64,000 bases of DNA from assembly GCF_022700675.1 (NCBI RefSeq), contig NZ_CP062182.1:2046001-2110000 (forward strand). The letters are read 5' to 3'. A model generated the notes under the pieces. That model searched no databases and was not told the origin of the DNA. It saw only the letters and a list, made by a program, of their open reading frames with translations. Made by a program: the position numbers and the translations under genes. Origin of the DNA: Acinetobacter sp. ASP199 (lineage in GTDB: Bacteria; Pseudomonadota; Gammaproteobacteria; Pseudomonadales; Moraxellaceae). This document shows, piece after piece, positions 28,639 through 36,332 of this stretch (position 1 is its first letter; each line of letters opens with the position of its first letter).

Positions 28639-29100
28639 ATGTCTGAGATCAGCTTGCTTGACCATACTTTTCCTACTACGACTGGTGAAATCAACCTGGC
28701 TCAATTAGATGCAGTGTGGTTGATTATCTATTTTTATCCAAAAGACTCCACCCCAGGCTGTACCACGCAAGCTGTAAGTTTTTCCTGCCTAAAAGACCAG
28801 TTTGATGCACTAAATACAACAATTCTGGGGGTATCACGCGATTCAGTTAAAGCTCACCAGAACTTTACGGAAAAGCAGAACCTGAGCATCAACCTGATCA
28901 GCGATAAAGAAGAAGTCCTGTGCAATCACTTTGACGTGATCAAAGAAAAGAACATGTATGGTAAAAAGGTTATGGGCATTGAGCGCTCTACTTTCATTTT
29001 CCATAATGGCAAACTGTTGAAAGAATACCGTAAAGTAAAAGCAGCCGGTCATGCTGAACAGGTTTTAGAAGATTTAAAAGCACTACAAGCTGCTGTATAA
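28639..29100 (+). CDS. bcp: Bcp/PrxQ-type thioredoxin-dependent peroxiredoxin
   Basis: A 153-residue peroxiredoxin that reduces hydroperoxides. The peroxidatic cysteine is C41 in YPKDSTPGCTTQ. E. coli Bcp has its resolving cysteine five residues later; here that position is valine (V46) and the next cysteine is C50, nine residues on, so the protein may work as a 1-Cys form or use C50. Upstream in-frame codons exist from 28594, but ATG 28639 with GGAG matches the family start. Monocistronic. Confidence 0.9.
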   Translation: MSEISLLDHTFPTTTGEINLAQLDAVWLIIYFYPKDSTPGCTTQAVSFSCLKDQFDALNTTILGVSRDSVKAHQNFTEKQNLSINLISDKEEVLCNHFDVIKEKNMYGKKVMGIERSTFIFHNGKLLKEYRKVKAAGHAEQVLEDLKALQAAV

Positions 29101-29127
29101 ATCAGTTTTCAAGAGTTAAAGAAAAGA

Positions 29128-29156
29128 TGAGCAGGAGTTCGACTCCTGCTTTTTTA
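29128..29156. terminator. Terminator between bcp and argO
   Basis: AGCAGGAGT pairs with ACTCCTGCT around a tight loop and is followed by six Ts on the plus strand. The opposite side has only a short T tract, so it serves bcp best but may also act on the convergent argO transcript. Confidence 0.8.
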
Positions 29157-29753
29157 AGCCAAAAGTGAATACGCAATCCACCACATTAAACAACCCACAG
29201 CAAAATCCAACATTTTCCATGCTCGATAATCCTGGAAAATGGGTTGTAAATATTTTGCACTATAACCTAAACCAAAGAAAAATATAAAAGAAGCAGATGC
29301 AGCTCCGAGTGCAAAATGAATGGAATTGCCTTCAATTTGTGTCGAAATCGAGCCAATCAGAATCACAGTATCCAAATAGACATGCGGATTTAGCCATGTG
29401 AATGCCAAACAAATAAGGATCAGTTTGAGTAATTGGCTTTCATCCTGCCCTTTGGCTTCTAGTGATTGTTTCTTTTTCCACGCCTGATAGAAATGCTGTG
29501 AACCATATATAAATAAGAAAATTGCACCCATATATTTTGCAATATCGATCCAAAGTGGGTGGCTGTTGACCATCTGTCCAAAACCCAGCACCCCCGCAAA
29601 AATCAAGATAGCATCTGAAACTGCACAGATGAGGCAGATCCAAAAGACATGTTCTTGTTTCAAGCCCTGCTTCAGTACAAAGGCATTTTGTGCCCCAATT
29701 GCGACAATTAAACCAATACTGACTAAAAAACCATGGATCAGCGTATGAAACAT
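29154..29753 (-). CDS. argO: LysE/ArgO-family basic amino acid exporter
   Basis: A 199-residue inner-membrane exporter with about six hydrophobic segments. IVAIGAQNAFVLKQGL and TWLNPHVYLDTVILIGS match ArgO/LysE exporters of arginine and lysine. It is divergently transcribed from an ArgP regulator across 105 bases, the same pairing known for LysE/LysG and functionally for ArgO/ArgP, which supports amino-acid-induced export. Confidence 0.9.
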   Translation of the reverse strand: MFHTLIHGFLVSIGLIVAIGAQNAFVLKQGLKQEHVFWICLICAVSDAILIFAGVLGFGQMVNSHPLWIDIAKYMGAIFLFIYGSQHFYQAWKKKQSLEAKGQDESQLLKLILICLAFTWLNPHVYLDTVILIGSISTQIEGNSIHFALGAASASFIFFFGLGYSAKYLQPIFQDYRAWKMLDFAVGCLMWWIAYSLLA

Positions 29754-29858
29754 GACCTATTCCATCTATATTATTTGTACTGAATTATGTCCTAATTGTT
29801 TTTAAAATAAGTATTATTAAGAAAATATCAAGATAACTAAATTTTTCTTAGGAATGTA

Positions 29859-30755
29859 ATGCTCCCTCATAAATATTGTGAAGCCTTCTTAGCAGTTGCT
29901 GAGACAGGTAGTTTTGAACATGCTGCCTTGTCTTTATGTATTACAGCTTCCGCAGTCACTTTAAGAGTACAAAATTTAGAGAAGGTTTTGGGCAATACTT
30001 TGATTCTGCGTGAGCGCCCATGCAGAGTAACGGCAACAGGTCAGCTATTGCTTGAACACTTACAGCATCAACGTTTGATGGAGCAAAACTTATTACAGCA
30101 GCTTCAAGGAAAATCTGAAACATCTTCATTTTATAAATTAAATATTGCGACCAATGCTGATTCACTTGCAACTTGGTTGTTGCCCACCTTACAGTCGATC
30201 CTGATTGAAGAACGGATTAGTTTACAACTCAGTATCGATGATCAATCTAAAACCCATGAATTGATGGAAGCTGGCGTGGTGAATGCCTGTATTAGTTCTG
30301 AGCCGATAAATGTAAAAGGATGTACGAGCCATGCTTTAGGGGCAATACGCTATGTGATGGTGGCAACACCAGCATTTAAACAACAGTGGTTTGCACATGG
30401 CATCCATCGTGAAGCTCTAAGACAAGCACCTGCGGTAATTTTTGGCGCGAAAGATCAACTGCATTCGGACTTTATTTTGCGTTTATTTGGTTTAAACATG
30501 CACAGCTATCCCTACCATTTCATTCCATCCTCGACTGCATTTGTAGAAGCCATTCAGTTAGGCTTAGGCTATGGGATGGTGCCTGAAATGCAAATCCTTA
30601 AAGAACTCGAAACTGGTTCACTGATTGAACTCATGCCTGAAGCGACTACACCTGTGCACTTGTATTGGCATCATTGGAAGCAGCAATCTGAGCCTTTAAA
30701 AAAGCTCACCGATATTATTTTGCAATACACACAACAACATTTTCTACACGACTAA
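29859..30755 (+). CDS. argP: ArgP-type LysR regulator
   Basis: A 298-residue LysR-family regulator close to E. coli ArgP (IciA): the helix-turn-helix lies in AALSLCITASAVTLRVQNLE, and the effector domain has the marker NIATNADSLATWLLPTL. ArgP activates argO in response to arginine, and lysine traps it. Divergence from argO supports that role here. The shared 105-base intergenic region should hold its binding site. Confidence 0.9.
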   Translation: MLPHKYCEAFLAVAETGSFEHAALSLCITASAVTLRVQNLEKVLGNTLILRERPCRVTATGQLLLEHLQHQRLMEQNLLQQLQGKSETSSFYKLNIATNADSLATWLLPTLQSILIEERISLQLSIDDQSKTHELMEAGVVNACISSEPINVKGCTSHALGAIRYVMVATPAFKQQWFAHGIHREALRQAPAVIFGAKDQLHSDFILRLFGLNMHSYPYHFIPSSTAFVEAIQLGLGYGMVPEMQILKELETGSLIELMPEATTPVHLYWHHWKQQSEPLKKLTDIILQYTQQHFLHD

Positions 30756-30780
30756 AAAAGCCATCCTGAGGATGGCTATC
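30754..30780 (-). terminator. Terminator of nadM
   Basis: GCCATCC and GGATGGC with a TGA loop, followed on the minus strand by six Ts. It lies between the stops of argP and nadM; the plus-strand side lacks a good T run. Confidence 0.75.
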
Positions 30781-30791
30781 TAAGATCACTT

Positions 30792-31364
30792 TCACAACTC
30801 GATATTGGTTTTATCTTGTTGCTCAAATTTCTGCTGTAACTTGACGTAAATTTCATTTTTTTGAAAATCTTGCAGAAATTGAATCGTTCCTTGCGGGAAT
30901 TTATCCGATTGAATCTCACCACGATAATAGGCTTCACGCATCGGTGTTGCAGACATCGCCCCTTTCAAACTTTCTAGTTCAACCATCTGCCATTCTGGGA
31001 AGAATTTTAAATAATAGGATGAATCGTCTTTAAAGTGTCCAATCAGGCCAACTGTCGCATCGGTTTCAGTCACATCATTGACTAAAGATTTGACCAATTT
31101 TTGCCATTTTTCATCGTTATAGACATCAATCACATGCACAAATTTAATCCGTGCTTGATCATCTTTCGAGAAATTCGACAAGATCATTTGTTCACGTTCA
31201 CTGGCCAAAAATGGATTTTTAATATTACGTTCATGTTGCGCTGAACCGAGTGCCAAAATCACCTGTTGGCTATGCTGAAGTGCAATTTGAATCGTTTGCA
31301 AATGTGCCAAGTGAAATGGTTGAAAACGTCCAATAAAAACTAAATAATCAAATGTATATTTCAT
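30792..31364 (-). CDS. nadM: Nicotinamide-nucleotide adenylyltransferase (NadM type)
   Basis: Transfers AMP from ATP to nicotinamide mononucleotide to make NAD. The 190-residue nucleotidyltransferase has the motif FIGRFQPFHLAHLQTI with the HxxH-type phosphate-binding histidines and the C-terminal SATPMREAYY (ISSTxxR-like) motif. Known work on Acinetobacter NAD metabolism describes an NMN route using a NadM-type enzyme, which fits. The Nudix domain fused to NadM in some bacteria is absent. It is separated from nadB by about 19 kb. Confidence 0.88.
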   Translation of the reverse strand: MKYTFDYLVFIGRFQPFHLAHLQTIQIALQHSQQVILALGSAQHERNIKNPFLASEREQMILSNFSKDDQARIKFVHVIDVYNDEKWQKLVKSLVNDVTETDATVGLIGHFKDDSSYYLKFFPEWQMVELESLKGAMSATPMREAYYRGEIQSDKFPQGTIQFLQDFQKNEIYVKLQQKFEQQDKTNIEL

Positions 31365-31466
31365 AGCACAACATTCTTTTTATGAACGCATCAGTTATGC
31401 CAGTCGACGACTTTTTGCGACATAATAGCGAGCATAAATTCAAATTAATAAAGCAAGGATAGTACG

Positions 31467-32267
31467 ATGACACTGAGCTGTATTCAACAACCACATCCAC
31501 ATTTGAACGCAAATTTAGAACAAGGCGTACTGACCTTAGCCATCAATCGCCCTGAAGCGAAAAATGCCTTATACGGCGAACTTTATCTCACCATTGCCAA
31601 AGCCTTAGATGAAGCAGACCAAGACAATGCTGTTCGCGTGGTGATTTTACGTGGTCAAGATGCTGACTTTAGTGCAGGCAATGACATGCAGGACTTTATG
31701 AAGTCAGCAGCACAAAAAGATCAAATTCGCCCACAAGACGGCCCTCCGTTTATCCTACTCAAATCTTCTGCACGTTTTTCCAAACCACTGATTGCAGCCG
31801 TTCGTGGTGTAGCGATTGGTATTGGGGTAACGATTTTACTTCATGCCGATCTTGTGTATACCGACAATACAGCGTTGTTCCAAATTCCGTTTGTAAGCCT
31901 AGGTTTATCGCCTGAAGGCGCTTCGAGCAAATTACTGATTCAACAAGCGGGTTATCATAAAGCCGCTGAGTTACTGCTCACTGCACAAAAATTCAATGCT
32001 GAAAAAGCGCTGAGTGCTGGTTTAGTGAATAGCATTGAAGAAGATGTATATGCGACTGCAAACAAACAAGCTCAGACCTTAGCAGCTCTACCTTTGGCAT
32101 CATTAAAGCAATCTAAAGCATTGATGAAACATAATGTTGATGAAATTGTGGAATGGATTGACCATGAAGCTGTGATCTTTATGTCACGCGTCGGTTCACC
32201 TGAAATGATGGAAGCAGTACAAGCCTTTATGCAAAAACGTAAGCCTGATTTTACGCAATTTAACTAA
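31467..32267 (+). CDS. Enoyl-CoA hydratase/isomerase family protein
   Basis: A 266-residue crotonase-fold protein. The oxyanion-hole segments are DFSAGNDMQDF and AAVRGVAIGIGVTILLHADL. The usual catalytic glutamate pair of hydratases is not both clear: LGLSPEGASS carries one at the second position, as in enoyl-CoA isomerases. It probably acts on a fatty or aromatic acyl-CoA. AAGGA precedes ATG. Divergent from nadM, and followed after 76 bases by a nitroreductase-family gene. Confidence 0.85.
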   Translation: MTLSCIQQPHPHLNANLEQGVLTLAINRPEAKNALYGELYLTIAKALDEADQDNAVRVVILRGQDADFSAGNDMQDFMKSAAQKDQIRPQDGPPFILLKSSARFSKPLIAAVRGVAIGIGVTILLHADLVYTDNTALFQIPFVSLGLSPEGASSKLLIQQAGYHKAAELLLTAQKFNAEKALSAGLVNSIEEDVYATANKQAQTLAALPLASLKQSKALMKHNVDEIVEWIDHEAVIFMSRVGSPEMMEAVQAFMQKRKPDFTQFN

Positions 32268-32343
32268 TTTATCACATGATGTGTGCTCAAATAGGCGACT
32301 TCGGTTGCCTATTTTCCATTCTCCCCTTTTGAGATTTATTACC

Positions 32344-33105
32344 ATGTCAGAACAGTCTAAAACTGAAAAAAAACGTTATTTTGAAGCAGCACCAACCGAT
32401 ATTGATATCGACAATTTCCGTAAAGTAGTCGAAAGCCGCCGTTCAGTGCGTAAGTTTACTGAAAAGCCAATTCCTGCTGAGGTCTTAGATGCTTGCTTGG
32501 ATTTAGCGTTGATTGCGCCAAACTCATCGAATTTACAACCTTGGACGTTTTATGTGGTGCAAGACACAGTCAAGAAAAAGAAATTGGTCAAAGCTTGTTT
32601 AGGTCAGTTGGCTGCTAAGACTGCATCTGAACTGATTGTCTGTGTGGCACGAACCGACCGCATTGATGAAATGGCGAAACTGAATATTAGTGAGTTTCCC
32701 TTTCCTGAGGCACCTCCAGCAATCAAAAAGTACTATAAGTACATTCCATATAACTACAAGACAGGTTATCTGAATGCCTTTGGTAACTTTAAGAAAGTCG
32801 CTTTCAAAGTAGCCCGTACTCTGGATAAACAGATGCCTGTTTCTGCTTTCAGCCCGGCTGATGCAAAATTGTGGGCAACCAAAACAACGGCGCTGGCTTG
32901 TGAAAATCTGGTGTTAGCTTTACGCGCTTATGGTTTTGATAGCTGTATGATGGAAGGCTTTGATGAACCAATGGTTCGTGAAATTCTGGAACTCAATGAT
33001 GAACAGTATCCGGTCATGGTGATTGGTGCAGGTGAACGAGCTAAAGATGGCGTGTTCTTCCCGCAATACCGTTTTGATCGTGAGCTGTTTATTCAGAAGG
33101 TTTAA
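32344..33105 (+). CDS. Nitroreductase-family flavoprotein
   Basis: A 253-residue protein with the nitroreductase FMN-binding signature FRKVVESRRSVRKFTEKPIP and LALIAPNSSNLQPWTFYVV. A C-terminal segment (LALRAYGFDSCMMEGFDEP, VMVIGAGERAKDG) completes the fold. The frame opens at 32281, but ATG 32344 is chosen because it starts a typical family N terminus. Electron acceptor unknown: nitroaromatics, quinones or other substrates are all known for the family. Confidence 0.87.
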   Translation: MSEQSKTEKKRYFEAAPTDIDIDNFRKVVESRRSVRKFTEKPIPAEVLDACLDLALIAPNSSNLQPWTFYVVQDTVKKKKLVKACLGQLAAKTASELIVCVARTDRIDEMAKLNISEFPFPEAPPAIKKYYKYIPYNYKTGYLNAFGNFKKVAFKVARTLDKQMPVSAFSPADAKLWATKTTALACENLVLALRAYGFDSCMMEGFDEPMVREILELNDEQYPVMVIGAGERAKDGVFFPQYRFDRELFIQKV

Positions 33106-33129
33106 TTCTCCTAATCAGCTTACACGATT

Positions 33130-33220
33130 GGCGACATGGATGTCGCCGTTAGGCAGAGATTCAGGGACGAATCTTCTGCCTAACAAAAGATTTTGGTTAC
33201 TTTGATCTCTCAAAGTAACC
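33130..33220 (+). repeat. Three-hairpin dispersed element, copy A
   Basis: Three adjacent stem-loops. H1 is GGCGACA-TGGA-TGTCGCC (33130-33147). H2 spans 33148-33184 with GTTAGGCAGA against TTCTGCCTAAC and loop AGGGAC. H3 is GGTTACTTTG-ATCTCT-CAAAGTAACC (33195-33220). The same layout occurs at 46036-46125, decayed at 38402-38505, and partly on the other strand at 38178-38235. It lies between the convergent nitroreductase and carotenoid-oxygenase genes. Confidence 0.75.
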
Positions 33221-33328
33221 TCAGCCTACGAGCTAATATTAAAACTTCTCATACTTTATGAGGCTGTGCCATCTTAATAACTACGAGAATTTTTAAAATT
33301 CCTACCTTAGAATGCAGATAGCCTTAAT

Positions 33329-34798
33329 TTAAGAATAGTTAGCTCTTAATTTCCGATAATCAATCCAGTTACAATGAAAGCCAACCGGTACCCGAACCGG
33401 TAAATGAATCGTTGCAATTGGTCCTTGTGTAATATGCTGGGCATCCAAGATTACAACTTTCGAAGGACCACAATCTAAAGCATGGATATAAGACATTAAC
33501 AAGCCATCATTTTCTACCTGAGCATCTTCCCGTGCAACAAAGACAGCCTCACCAGTGACCCAGTTTTCTCCAAAGCAATAACTTTCTGTGGTTCTGGTTC
33601 TTAAATTAAAACACATCACTGTATTGCTGCTGACATGGGAAGGATCATCAAACTCGCCAAAAGAAATACTATAGATATAACGATACTGTCGTCCGGTAAA
33701 AGCCTCATTAATCCGTGGAAATTCCTGCTTAACATCCGATAATACCGTACGCGTAACTTTCCCTGTCCCTTGCTCAAAAATAAAACGCTCTAGTCGTATA
33801 TCCTGATCTTCAATCGGTCCCTGAATCGAGCTGATCAATGCTTTGGAATGCACTACCGCATCCATCACAATATCGCCAGTATTCAGGTCATAGGCGTTTA
33901 CGGTATGAAAAATAAAACAGGGATCAATCTCATACCAGCGAATGTCAGTGACTTTACCACCAAAAGGTAATACACCTATACGCGCCTGTCGTTTTGGATT
34001 CCATTGATAAGGCAGCATTGAACCTTTTAAAGCACTGCGAACCGAGAAATTCAAATTCAGGTCCAGAATCAACACCTGAGATTTGGTAATGGCACAATCA
34101 TGAATCATCGGACCATGTTTCACTGGAATCTCGACCTGATGTTTCAATTTACCGTTCGAATCTATATGCAGATAAAAAACTTTATTTTGGCTTAAAGCAT
34201 CATAGCAAATCGCATGAATTTTCCCTGTTTCAGGATCAACATGTGGATGAGCTGTAAATGGTAAATCCTTTGCATTTTCAAAAAAATGATGTCGTTTGGA
34301 TTCCAGCTCACTATTGACTTCAATTGGATAAGCCCCAGCTTCAACTAAAGCCCAGATTTTTCCGGCGAAGTTAATGACGTTGGTATTCACAGCATCAGCA
34401 ACACCTCGCGTTTTACCTGGAATCAGTGGCCGGTGAAGTTTCTTCTGTACACTGGCAGCCCCGACATAACTGCTTTTATACCAATGTGCATTACCGTCTT
34501 TCAGTCTGAGCGCATGCAGCATGCCATCGCCAGTAAACCAATGATAATTTTTGGGATTTTTGACCAGAATTGGATTTGGGCCAATCCGCATGAGCGCACC
34601 ATCGAGTTCTGCCGGAATCTGTCCCTCTACCGTGAGTTGGGCAGAAAAATGCTCCTGCCGTTGCGGGGCAAATATACCATCCAGATAAGGATTATCATTG
34701 GAATATGGAATGCGGCTATGCAGAATTTCTGCACCGTATTGAATAGATTTACTGAGCGTATTTTTGAGCATACTGCTCAGCGGTTTTGGCCACTGCAT
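33329..34798 (-). CDS. Carotenoid oxygenase-family dioxygenase
   Basis: A 489-residue seven-bladed propeller dioxygenase of the RPE65/lignostilbene-cleaving family. The Fe(II)-binding histidines are expected in TAHPHVDPETG, MIHDCAIT, FIFHTVNAYD and the C-terminal VGFHCNWID, all present. The start region HFSAQLTVEGQIPAELDGALMRIGPNP is diagnostic. Such enzymes split carotenoid or stilbene double bonds. No carotenoid genes are nearby and an aromatic monooxygenase is, so a stilbene-type substrate is possible, but this is inference. Confidence 0.9.
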   Translation of the reverse strand: MQWPKPLSSMLKNTLSKSIQYGAEILHSRIPYSNDNPYLDGIFAPQRQEHFSAQLTVEGQIPAELDGALMRIGPNPILVKNPKNYHWFTGDGMLHALRLKDGNAHWYKSSYVGAASVQKKLHRPLIPGKTRGVADAVNTNVINFAGKIWALVEAGAYPIEVNSELESKRHHFFENAKDLPFTAHPHVDPETGKIHAICYDALSQNKVFYLHIDSNGKLKHQVEIPVKHGPMIHDCAITKSQVLILDLNLNFSVRSALKGSMLPYQWNPKRQARIGVLPFGGKVTDIRWYEIDPCFIFHTVNAYDLNTGDIVMDAVVHSKALISSIQGPIEDQDIRLERFIFEQGTGKVTRTVLSDVKQEFPRINEAFTGRQYRYIYSISFGEFDDPSHVSSNTVMCFNLRTRTTESYCFGENWVTGEAVFVAREDAQVENDGLLMSYIHALDCGPSKVVILDAQHITQGPIATIHLPVRVPVGFHCNWIDYRKLRANYS

Positions 34799-34889
34799 TG
34801 TTATTTTCCTTATTGTATTTTTTATCTGGAGCGTTATGGCAAATCTTATAATAACAAAAGCAGTTTGACTGTTTTTTAAATGTAGACTG

Positions 34890-34915
34890 ACGGCGCGCTA
34901 AGGTAAACGCGCCGT
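34890..34915. other. GC-rich stem-loop downstream of the NIF3-like gene
   Basis: ACGGCGCG (34890-34897) pairs perfectly with CGCGCCGT (34908-34915) around a 10-base loop. No T run follows on either strand, so it is not a standard terminator; it may still stop or protect the minus-strand transcript. Confidence 0.5.
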
Positions 34916-34945
34916 AATGAATCAAATATGAATAATACTTTGAGT

Positions 34946-35263
34946 TTAGACTTTGATATCCAGCAACTGGATAAACTCAAAAGCCGGCTCTTCATAAGGA
35001 TGGCTTTTTTTTAAGGCTTTAGCGACCTCGACTGCCTTTTCATCTGGCACCAGAATTTCTACCCGCCATTCTGCTACCTGTTCCAGTTTACCGACTTCAC
35101 CGATATGAGGATCTGCTCCATCCTGCGGCTTAAACTGTCCTGTTCCCAAAACCTGCCAGGCGCAGTTCGTATACTCACCAATACCGCCCGCTCCTGCTGC
35201 AAACACTGCATTTTTAGTGTCTTCCAGATTTTCGTCCGGCACGTAATAAATCAGCTTTAACAT
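34946..35263 (-). CDS. NIF3/YqfO-like small protein, 105 aa
   Basis: Matches the short insert domain of NIF3/YqfO proteins, a CutA-like ferredoxin fold: MLKLIYYVPDENLEDTKNAVFAAGAGGIGEYTNCAWQ with C-terminal KKSHPYEEPAFEFIQL. It lacks the flanking metal-binding NIF3 domains, a form known as a stand-alone protein in gammaproteobacteria. Biochemical function not established. 17 bases downstream of the LysR gene stop, and probably in the same transcript. Confidence 0.8.
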   Translation of the reverse strand: MLKLIYYVPDENLEDTKNAVFAAGAGGIGEYTNCAWQVLGTGQFKPQDGADPHIGEVGKLEQVAEWRVEILVPDEKAVEVAKALKKSHPYEEPAFEFIQLLDIKV

Positions 35264-35280
35264 GTATTCCTTCCTGAAAT

Positions 35281-36162
35281 TCAGATATTTATCGTATTGT
35301 TAAGGGCTTGGGTAATCATCTTCAATGCAGGATTTTGAGAATTCTTGTTAAATGTTGCATATAAATCCAGTTTTGGCAGCACCTCATCCGCCCGGATGAT
35401 CTTCACATGATCATTTAAATAACGAAGTAAATATTCCGGAGCAAAACTAAAACCCATCCCCATATTGGTCAGATTGATATGTTGCAACACATTGGTCACC
35501 CACAGCACCTGCTCATGATCGAGCTGATCAATACCGAGCAACTGATCCAACTTTCCATAAAACACGGATGATGTATTCTGCTCACACATAATCAGATTGT
35601 GATTTTTCAGTTCCTGTAATTTCAGGATGCGATCTGTAGGATGCAAATGCTGAGCGGCAACCAGATAAATTTGTTCGGTCAATAAATGAATATTGTCAAA
35701 ATCTGGATGATCCAGATGAAAACGGGTAATACATAAATCCAGTTCAGCATTTTTTAGCCGCTGAATCTGTTCCATACAGGTCAGGCTATGCAAGTTAATT
35801 TTTAAGTTCGGCATGGTTTTTTTAAGCTGTGCCAGAATCTGTGGCATCACTTTGATTTCTGCCACATTCAAAAAACCAATATGGATCTGATTATTTTTCT
35901 GCTGTGCAACCTGGCGTGCTGCTGCCACTGCCAGCTTGGCATTTTCCAGTGCTTTTTCAGCATAGATCTGAAATGCCTGCCCTTCATCGGTAAGTTTAAC
36001 TTTTCTGGATGAACGATCAAACAGATTTACACCAACTTCCTGTTCCAGATCCTTAATTTGCTGGCTTAACGACGGCTGGGCGGTAAACAGCTTTTCGGCA
36101 GCCTTGGTAAAACTTTGTTGCTGCGCCACAGTCATAAAATAGCGTAAATGTCGAAGTTCCAT
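35281..36162 (-). CDS. LysR-family transcriptional regulator
   Basis: A 293-residue LysR regulator with an N-terminal helix-turn-helix (FTKAAEKLFTAQPSLSQQIKD) and an effector domain. It begins MELRHLRYFMTVAQQQ, as in the BenM/CatM/CbnR group. It is divergent from the FAD monooxygenase gene across 170 bases, the usual layout for a regulator and its target. A near-perfect 28-base palindrome lies 20 bases upstream of its start. Inducer unknown. Confidence 0.87.
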   Translation of the reverse strand: MELRHLRYFMTVAQQQSFTKAAEKLFTAQPSLSQQIKDLEQEVGVNLFDRSSRKVKLTDEGQAFQIYAEKALENAKLAVAAARQVAQQKNNQIHIGFLNVAEIKVMPQILAQLKKTMPNLKINLHSLTCMEQIQRLKNAELDLCITRFHLDHPDFDNIHLLTEQIYLVAAQHLHPTDRILKLQELKNHNLIMCEQNTSSVFYGKLDQLLGIDQLDHEQVLWVTNVLQHINLTNMGMGFSFAPEYLLRYLNDHVKIIRADEVLPKLDLYATFNKNSQNPALKMITQALNNTINI

Positions 36163-36181
36163 AAGCTGCCCGATGTCTGAT

Positions 36182-36209
36182 CAGGTCAGCATCTTAAGAT
36201 GATGACCTG
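36182..36209. promoter_or_regulatory. Near-perfect 28-base palindrome in the LysR/monooxygenase spacer
   Basis: CAGGTCA and TGACCTG flank CATCTTAAGATG, itself a palindrome; only one base pair of the 14 fails. It lies 20 bases upstream of the LysR ATG. It may be an operator for autoregulation or for another dimeric regulator. It is longer and more symmetric than a typical LysR T-N11-A box. Confidence 0.55.
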
Positions 36210-36332
36210 CGCATTGCAAATAAGAATAGGTCGATAGTTTATATGAATATCGGTATATGAACAGATCCTGTTTTACTAGACTGCATGACCATCTAGATGG
36301 CTTGTTCTTCACGCATATACATGGAGTCTTGT

